Assembly (NCBI GenBank): GCA_944327245.1
Contig: CALVHD010000010.1
Location: 1 to 58,671 of the forward strand
Direction: 5' to 3'
DNA from: Candidatus Gastranaerophilales bacterium
GTDB lineage: Bacteria > Cyanobacteriota > Vampirovibrionia > Gastranaerophilales > Gastranaerophilaceae
DNA: 58,671 bases
The notes beneath the pieces were generated by a model. The model had not been told where the DNA came from and did no database searches. It was given only the letters and a program-made list of their open reading frames with translations. The translations under genes and the position numbers were made by a program. Shown piece by piece: positions 53,043 to 58,671 of the stretch. How positions within the stretch are numbered: the first letter of the stretch is position 1; the number at the start of each line of letters is the position of its first letter.

Positions 53043-54938
53043 TTACAGATAATTTTGCTGTAATACATTTTCAGGCTTAGATAATTTTTCAATATCTTTA
53101 TCATCAATTTCAAAGACACAAGCCCTGCCTGCGCCCAATTCCGTTATCAATGAACCTTCACCGTCATTTTGAAATTTGCATTCAGCGCCATAACTCGGCA
53201 TTAAATTTGCGAATTTTTGTTCGGGTTTAAGTCCCGGTATTTCAATCTTTCCGCCAACTTTAAGATTAATATTTCTATTGCCGACAAACACCAAGGTTTT
53301 ACCGTCTTTATGTCTTGCAAAAGCAATAATTTCGGGGTTATTTGTAGGCAACACTATAAATGAACCTTTTGTAATAACATCTTGAGCGTTTGTCATCGAC
53401 AATTTATTTTTATTATTTAATTCATTATATTTTCCATCTCTAAGTGCAAATGCTGCTTTGACAACTTCTGATATTTCAGGAGAATTGCCTCCCGGTTTTC
53501 TGGATTTATTAAATATATCTATTCTGCCTGAATGAACCTTGCATTCATGCTTATCAGTTTCAGAATCTCTTACAAGAGCATGTTCATAAGGATATAAATA
53601 ATAATCGCCCGTTTGCGTACCATCAACCATATATGGGTTAACTTGAGGCAGCATACTTTGTAATATAGTTGTAAACATTACCCAAGGAGCACCGCCATAC
53701 AACATTGGAGATTGGTCATCATGGGTTGCAAAAGAACCTATTAAAGACTTAGGACCGCATTTTGCACCTATTTCATTATTTAAATTAATATTTTCTTTTA
53801 CATAATCATATAAAACATCCGCTTTTGTCCAATCGCTATAATTATGATATTGACCATAATAGCTGTCAAAACCAACTTCTAAAAGCTCTTTTGGTCTATC
53901 ATAAGGCATATTTAATTGCGGAGAAGCATCTTCATGGGTGTATGTTTCAGCTAACCAAGCAAATTGCGGATCTTTAGCCCTTGAATAATTAATAATTACA
54001 TGCCAAAACTCAACAGGTCTTGCCCTGCCTACGTCTGCTCTTATGCCATCCATGCCTAAATCAACTGACATATCAACGTACTTTTTAAGCATATCTACAA
54101 GAGGCTTATTCAAAACACGATTTTGTTCATCCTCAAACGATTTCAACATTCTAATATCTTGCCAGCCTTGAGGAACTTTTTCTTTTCCATCGGCGCCAAT
54201 TTCCATTAATTCAGGATGATCTTTTGCAAAATCAACACTTGCACAAGATGGTAAATCAAGCATTACCTTAATACCACGCTTATGACATTCGTCAATATAA
54301 TATTTGCATTGAGCAAAAGCTACATCGGGGTCATTTTTATCCATTTTCTCAAGCTTTTTGCCCGTTTTTTGTTCATATAATTCTTCTATTCTTTTTCTTG
54401 CTTCAATAGGCGGATTTTCGTCAACCAATTCAGGGTCAAGCGCTAAAAAGTCTTTTGGTGCATATAATGAACCCGCTGTACCCATAGCATGGGTTTTTCC
54501 TGTAGGATGAATGGGTAGAACATGCAGAGTATTAAAGCCTAAGTTTTTGATTTCATCCAATCTATCAACAGCGTTTACAAAATTTCCTGAAATTTCATCG
54601 CCTTGAATTAGTTCATTTCCGTCTTTATCTTGAGCATTCATTGTCCTTAAAATTACAGCTAAAATATTAGCTTTATTATGAGTCAACATATCTCTTAAAT
54701 CGTTTTTATAATTGGGAACTCTTTTTTGAGCTTCCGTAACATTTTGAACAGAAGAAACATCGGTCTTAGGAAGTATTGTTTTACTTTGCGCCAAAAGCAT
54801 TTGAGCCAAAAGAGGACTTACCATTGATAATTGATAATCGTCTTTTATTTCTTGTTTTTCTTTTGTTTGCACTGTCGGAGTTGATGTGTTAACCGTTTGA
54901 GCAGGCATTTGCGCCAACCTTACATTATTTATTGACAT
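53043..54938 (-). CDS. GH13 alpha-amylase-family protein
   Basis: A 631-residue alpha-amylase-family enzyme. Residues about 90-480 form the barrel with region I IKVMLDLPSC (Asp228), region II GMDGIRADVGRARP (nucleophile Asp302), region III FAWLAETYTHED (acid Glu331) and region IV SFATHDDQS (His406, Asp407). A C-terminal beta domain (about 530-610) follows. The N-terminal 60 residues are Gln/Thr-rich and disordered-looking, with no signal peptide. It starts in a TAATG overlap with the upstream gene, with GGAGGTG upstream. Substrate specificity is not clear from sequence. Confidence 0.88.
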   Translation of the reverse strand: MSINNVRLAQMPAQTVNTSTPTVQTKEKQEIKDDYQLSMVSPLLAQMLLAQSKTILPKTDVSSVQNVTEAQKRVPNYKNDLRDMLTHNKANILAVILRTMNAQDKDGNELIQGDEISGNFVNAVDRLDEIKNLGFNTLHVLPIHPTGKTHAMGTAGSLYAPKDFLALDPELVDENPPIEARKRIEELYEQKTGKKLEKMDKNDPDVAFAQCKYYIDECHKRGIKVMLDLPSCASVDFAKDHPELMEIGADGKEKVPQGWQDIRMLKSFEDEQNRVLNKPLVDMLKKYVDMSVDLGMDGIRADVGRARPVEFWHVIINYSRAKDPQFAWLAETYTHEDASPQLNMPYDRPKELLEVGFDSYYGQYHNYSDWTKADVLYDYVKENINLNNEIGAKCGPKSLIGSFATHDDQSPMLYGGAPWVMFTTILQSMLPQVNPYMVDGTQTGDYYLYPYEHALVRDSETDKHECKVHSGRIDIFNKSRKPGGNSPEISEVVKAAFALRDGKYNELNNKNKLSMTNAQDVITKGSFIVLPTNNPEIIAFARHKDGKTLVFVGNRNINLKVGGKIEIPGLKPEQKFANLMPSYGAECKFQNDGEGSLITELGAGRACVFEIDDKDIEKLSKPENVLQQNYL

Positions 54939-57337
54939 TATTTAACACCTCCATTTTTATTTTCTTCCTCAGGAAATTCGTTTTTAATCTTTCCAAAGAA
55001 CGGTTGAACCAACAATGTTACCGCAATTAAAGCAGCCGTCATAGGAACAAATATCCTTGCCCAGCTCTTATTGTTATAAATCTCAGTTGCACGTTTTCTA
55101 ATTGCATCGGAAAAACTCAAAGATCTTAGATAATCTTTTTCTTTATTTGGATCTATTTTTCCTAAATTTTCAACTACTTCTTTTATATTAAAACCTGAGG
55201 TTTCATAATCAAATTTTTTAGAGTCATAAATAAAACCTTTTAGCACATTAAATTCTTCTTCATTACCAAGATTAGCTTTATTTGCATATACTGAAGAAGA
55301 TCCATCGTAAACTAATAAACGTGCAGCACTAAGCAACTTCTCAAAGTTACCTTTAATTTGTTCAGGATTACCGCTTAACAACCTTGCATCTTCAAGAGCA
55401 GTTTTAAATTCACCGTTTGCAACTCTTCTTTCAAAATTACTGCAAATTAATGCTTTTGCTTTTATTGCTTCAATAGAAATTATTTTTCCATTTTTGAAAT
55501 TAGTTAAAAATCTTAACAAATCGCTATCTTCACCTTTTTTTATTCCAATTAAGGCATTATTTAAATTTTTAAATACCTCATTATCACTTGCAGATTTTGC
55601 ATTAGTTACAATGCTTTCAATATTTTTTCTTTTAACAAATTCTCTAGTAGTTTCTAAAAGATCAGCATCCATTGAAACTGATAAGAAATTACCAAGTTCT
55701 TTTTGATATTCTTCTTTAGATAAATTTTTTGTTCTTTCTGCAAAAGCTTTAAAATAATCAGTCAAATATTCTTGTGCTTTAGTATTTCCAACACCTTGAT
55801 TGATAATTTTTCCTAAATCATCATAGCTAAAATCAAGCCTTTTCATTAATTTATCTAACTCGGCAAGATATTCTTTAGTTGTCATAGATTCTGTTTTTGA
55901 ACCCATAACGGAATTAAATAAATTCATATAAGCTTTAAATCTGCCTCTAACTTCAGGTAAAACAGATTTATTATATTCTTTTATTGTTTCAAAGAATGTT
56001 GAATTATCAAATGTCAACCTTTTTTCTACAGAACTGATTTGAGAACTGCTCAAGCCCTTGTTTTCTAGAATTTTTCTTAAACCGTTTAGTGTTTTATCGG
56101 CGCTTTTGCTAAAGTCTTCTAAAATTTGTTTTACATCTATTGTCTTTGATGTAGCTGGTGGAATACCGGCTCCTGATAACAATAAATTATCTGCAGCTTC
56201 AACAGATTTAATATTTTCAAGAGCTTCTGATAAACTATCTTGTTTAACAATTGCAGTAGCAGACTGGATATTCCTTAGAGCATCCACTAAAGTATTAGGA
56301 TGGAAATTTTTTATTGCTTCATTACTATCCTGATCTTTAAACATTTGATAAGACCTTTTTACAACTTCACCGCTTTTTGTCTTAACATTGTCATACGGCG
56401 TATTTATTTGAAGCATTTCCCCTAATCTTTTAAAGAATAAATCATCAACATTTTTAGTTGAATATTCTTTAAATAAATTTTCTATTCCGTCAACATTTCT
56501 GACATCTGCCTTAGCATTACTTAAATACTCTTCTAAACCTGATTTTAGAATTACATTAGAACTTTGTTCCATAAACGGTTTTGGTGTAATTATATCCCTT
56601 GCCTTTTTATAATCTCTATCAATAACCGCATTTTTAATTTTTGGTTCTATAATATTACCTGTCATTGCAGTCAATAATGGAGTTGCAAAACCTGCTGTTG
56701 CCATCCATAGAGTCCTATTTTGAAGCGCAAGTTTTTGTTTTTTTCTTAAGATTTTTTCTTTACCGTTTGGACTATCATAATCTATGCCCGTTCTTTTGCC
56801 CATTTCTCTTAAATCTTTTTCAGAATATACATCGGTAGGATAAAACTGATTATCTAAATGGATATCTTTTTCATCCCCTTGAGCACTAATATATCTATCG
56901 CCTATATCAAGACCATGTACAATCTTTGCTGGCAAATTAATAAACAATTTCGGCCATAAACTCATAGAGGCAAAAAAGGTAGTTCCGCCGACAAATTGCA
57001 TTATTGCGTCTGTCTTTGTTTTTGCTCTGCTTGCTAAAAATGAAGCAATTACAAGCGCACCAAGCTTCATGCCAAGATCGTTTATTCTGCCTAAATTATT
57101 GTCGCTTAGTTTACCGTCTTTAACCGCTACAAAAAAGTTTTTACCGTCTTTTAAAGTATTTTTAATTGAATGAGAAACACCGCCTTTTACCAATCTTGCC
57201 TTTGGGGCATTAGGTTTAACATCGTTTGCATGACGGGTCAAATCATCATAAACTTTATCAAAATTATTTTCTTTATGAATACCGTTTTTATTGTTATGTT
57301 TTAAAGAATTACTTAATATCGGGCTTATATAACTCAT
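54938..57337 (-). CDS. Large membrane-anchored protein of unknown family
   Basis: A 799-residue protein I do not recognise. Hydrophobic segments lie at about 90-135 (LGALVIASFLAS, then FVGGTTFFASMSLW), 205-225 (LWMATAGFATPLL) and near the C-terminus (about 760-785, MTAALIAVTLLVQPFFG). The long middle (about 240-750) is helical and charged, probably cytoplasmic. No signal peptide. The ATG at 57337 is chosen over 57343 because GAGG lies seven bases upstream and it makes a TAATG junction. Its stop overlaps the GH13 start the same way. It may anchor or organise the GH13 proteins; that is inferred. Confidence 0.72.
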   Translation of the reverse strand: MSYISPILSNSLKHNNKNGIHKENNFDKVYDDLTRHANDVKPNAPKARLVKGGVSHSIKNTLKDGKNFFVAVKDGKLSDNNLGRINDLGMKLGALVIASFLASRAKTKTDAIMQFVGGTTFFASMSLWPKLFINLPAKIVHGLDIGDRYISAQGDEKDIHLDNQFYPTDVYSEKDLREMGKRTGIDYDSPNGKEKILRKKQKLALQNRTLWMATAGFATPLLTAMTGNIIEPKIKNAVIDRDYKKARDIITPKPFMEQSSNVILKSGLEEYLSNAKADVRNVDGIENLFKEYSTKNVDDLFFKRLGEMLQINTPYDNVKTKSGEVVKRSYQMFKDQDSNEAIKNFHPNTLVDALRNIQSATAIVKQDSLSEALENIKSVEAADNLLLSGAGIPPATSKTIDVKQILEDFSKSADKTLNGLRKILENKGLSSSQISSVEKRLTFDNSTFFETIKEYNKSVLPEVRGRFKAYMNLFNSVMGSKTESMTTKEYLAELDKLMKRLDFSYDDLGKIINQGVGNTKAQEYLTDYFKAFAERTKNLSKEEYQKELGNFLSVSMDADLLETTREFVKRKNIESIVTNAKSASDNEVFKNLNNALIGIKKGEDSDLLRFLTNFKNGKIISIEAIKAKALICSNFERRVANGEFKTALEDARLLSGNPEQIKGNFEKLLSAARLLVYDGSSSVYANKANLGNEEEFNVLKGFIYDSKKFDYETSGFNIKEVVENLGKIDPNKEKDYLRSLSFSDAIRKRATEIYNNKSWARIFVPMTAALIAVTLLVQPFFGKIKNEFPEEENKNGGVK

Positions 57338-58368
57338 TAGCATACCTCGTATTCTTTATTAGTATCAACTTTAGTTTTAACAGTGTTCGGATTTGACTTA
57401 AATCCGATTGTAGGAACAATCCATGCCAATAAAGTTGCTATCGCACTCGCACCAATTAAAACTTTTCCGTAATTTCTTGTTATGATATTTCTATCAGTGC
57501 CCTCCCACAATTGTTTTCCTGCCTCAACAGTAGCTTTTGCAACGCCTCTTAGAAAATCTGCAACATTTTTTAAGCTGGTCATTTTTGGTAACCTCAACTC
57601 TTCAAATGCCTTTTGAGCCCCAAAAGCAACTCCTGTAGCAGCTACAATATATTTTGATATATTTTCCATTGCGGTTGCTCTGATTTTTAATTTCTTTGTT
57701 TTTTCATTTATTAACTGTCCGGGATTATTCAATTTTTCTTTAAACCCTGCTTTTTTAGCCTTTTCATCATCAAGAGCAAATACATTGCCATGATTTAATT
57801 CTGCATCTTTTGCAAGCAAGTCTTTTCTGAAAAATTCAGCAGAATCATAGACTCCGGGGTATTGTATTCTGACAAGTCCCTTTTCTTGACCCGGCTCAGG
57901 AAGTTCATTGACTTTTTTAATATATTTTAAATCCAAATCCACACCCGTTGAAGCGTTTATCATTGTTCTTGATAATTTTGTTGAGGCCCATTTACCTATT
58001 CCATAGGCAATAACACCGGCTGTCATTTTTCTAAAGCCCCTGCCTGCAGCATGTGCATCGGTTGCATTAAATTTACCCCTTGCAGCACCATATAAAGCAA
58101 TTAACATTGCACTTCCCACAATATAAGGAACCATGCCTAAGGATAAATATTCATAAAAATCGCTATTTTTAGAACCTGCAAACCCCTTTGGAAAATAAGT
58201 TAAAAAATCATTTGTTAATTTATGAGCTCCTGCTTTTACACCTGATAAAGGACCTTGTTTATGTATATGAGATTCCTCTTCAAAAAATTTCTGTTTTTGT
58301 TCTTCTTTCGATACGTAATAACCTATTCTTGGAAGACTGTCAACGCTGGGACTTTGGATTTGTTGCAT
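57337..58368 (-). CDS. Membrane protein of unknown family, operon start
   Basis: A 343-residue protein with membrane segments at about 75-100 (GMVPYIVGSAMLIALYGA), 115-135 and 300-325 (GKVLIGASAIATLLAWIVP), and basic loops. No signal peptide and no family recognised. The ATG at 58368 is preferred over an in-frame GTG at 58392, because GGAG lies seven bases upstream. It is first in the operon and shares a base with the next gene. The style matches the proteins at 35320-36662. Confidence 0.72.
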   Translation of the reverse strand: MQQIQSPSVDSLPRIGYYVSKEEQKQKFFEEESHIHKQGPLSGVKAGAHKLTNDFLTYFPKGFAGSKNSDFYEYLSLGMVPYIVGSAMLIALYGAARGKFNATDAHAAGRGFRKMTAGVIAYGIGKWASTKLSRTMINASTGVDLDLKYIKKVNELPEPGQEKGLVRIQYPGVYDSAEFFRKDLLAKDAELNHGNVFALDDEKAKKAGFKEKLNNPGQLINEKTKKLKIRATAMENISKYIVAATGVAFGAQKAFEELRLPKMTSLKNVADFLRGVAKATVEAGKQLWEGTDRNIITRNYGKVLIGASAIATLLAWIVPTIGFKSNPNTVKTKVDTNKEYEVC

Positions 58369-58582
58369 AATTACTCCAAAACAACTACACACTTATATAA
58401 ACAACACTAAATTGCAATTTTTGCCTTTTTATATTAAATATTCTTAACAATTTGTAATATTAACAACAATCCGAAAAAGCACGCCCAATACGACTTTTAA
58501 ACTTATGAAAATATTTTCATCAACACATTGTTCGAATACTTAACCTATTGCCAACACCATAAAAAATTTCTAAAATAGTAAT
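58369..58582. promoter_or_regulatory. Divergent intergenic promoter region
   Basis: This 214-base AT-rich gap separates the GH13 operon from the truncated + strand ORF. On the minus strand TTACAA and TATAAA are about 18 bases apart, a fair promoter for the operon, followed by a leader of about 70 bases. A near-palindrome TTGTAATATTAACAA lies close to the -35. The exact start is not known. Confidence 0.3.
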
Positions 58583-58671
58583 ATGACTCAAGGCTTTTTT
58601 CAATTTAATAATTCTATTATAAATGAAATAATAAATTTTGCCACATCATCTTTTGACCTACTCTACATGAG
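58583..58671 (+). CDS. Possible 5' end of a truncated gene
   Basis: An open frame begins at the ATG at 58583 (MTQGFFQFNNSIINEI) and remains open to the window edge, 29 codons. No ribosome site is visible, and the sequence is too short to assign. It is divergent from the GH13 operon. It could be chance, as stop codons are common in AT-rich DNA but 29 open codons is not rare. Confidence 0.35.
   Translation, partial: MTQGFFQFNNSIINEIINFATSSFDLLYM

Noticed and set aside
57338-57343. ATG at 57343 as the start of the 799-residue membrane protein
   Set aside because: Only one base separates it from GAGG; the second ATG at 57337 has proper spacing and forms a TAATG junction.

Overview
The window (about 30% GC by eye) looks like a chromosome segment from a diderm, flagellated, non-photosynthetic relative of the Cyanobacteria, most likely Melainabacteria/Vampirovibrionia (Gastranaerophilales-like). 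The evidence is an ATP synthase operon in the cyanobacterial order (a-c-b'-b-delta-alpha-gamma, two different b-type genes, no beta or epsilon next to gamma), an Omp85 protein that appears to have three POTRA repeats, RNase E/G, ComM, and a basal-body flagellar operon. No photosynthesis gene is seen. The lineage is an inference from gene order and content, not from a tree.

Layout. 1-362: a GC-richer, hairpin-rich non-coding stretch. 363-5507 (-): ATP synthase. 5819-7794 (+): a NarL-type response regulator and a soluble histidine kinase, running into flgB-flgC-fliE-fliF-fliG-fliH-fliI (7815-14410). 14388-23788 (-): a tightly packed DNA-metabolism operon of polA, a small secreted protein, priA, a giant two-part SF1 helicase and a RecB-like nuclease. 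23893-28810 (+): GAF/HD-GYP protein, TPR lipoprotein-like or secreted protein, comM. 28942-31506: an unknown gene and a GH57 branching-enzyme-like protein. 31566-34466 (-): an acidic coiled-coil protein and BamA/Omp85. 34651-36662: a coiled-coil protein with a sigma-4-like tail and two small membrane proteins. 36835-40631: leuA, a sugar-type ABC ATPase, and a histidine-kinase-like protein without its phospho-acceptor. 40769-47158 (+): a STAS-like protein, a GT-C-like membrane protein, a glycine-zipper secreted protein, DUF2344, RNase E/G and a small membrane protein. 47179-49075: a Cys-rich small protein and a hybrid-cluster-protein homologue that has lost its metal ligands. 49108-58368 (-): four translationally coupled or closely spaced genes, two large GH13-type proteins and two membrane proteins. 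A truncated + strand ORF starts at 58583.

The most unusual elements are (i) the 49108-58368 cluster, where two signal-less GH13 proteins (one with a long insertion of over 400 residues) travel with two multi-segment membrane proteins of unknown family; (ii) the AddB-like/AddA-like single-chain helicase with a separate PD-(D/E)XK nuclease beside priA and polA; (iii) two degenerate enzymes that keep the fold but not the active site, the HCP-like protein and the pseudo-histidine kinase; and (iv) a 7-2-7 inverted repeat over the putative -35 of the NarL-family regulator gene. A GC-richer repeat is present twice (14-78 and 32159-32208).

No rRNA, tRNA, CRISPR array, insertion sequence or prophage was recognised.
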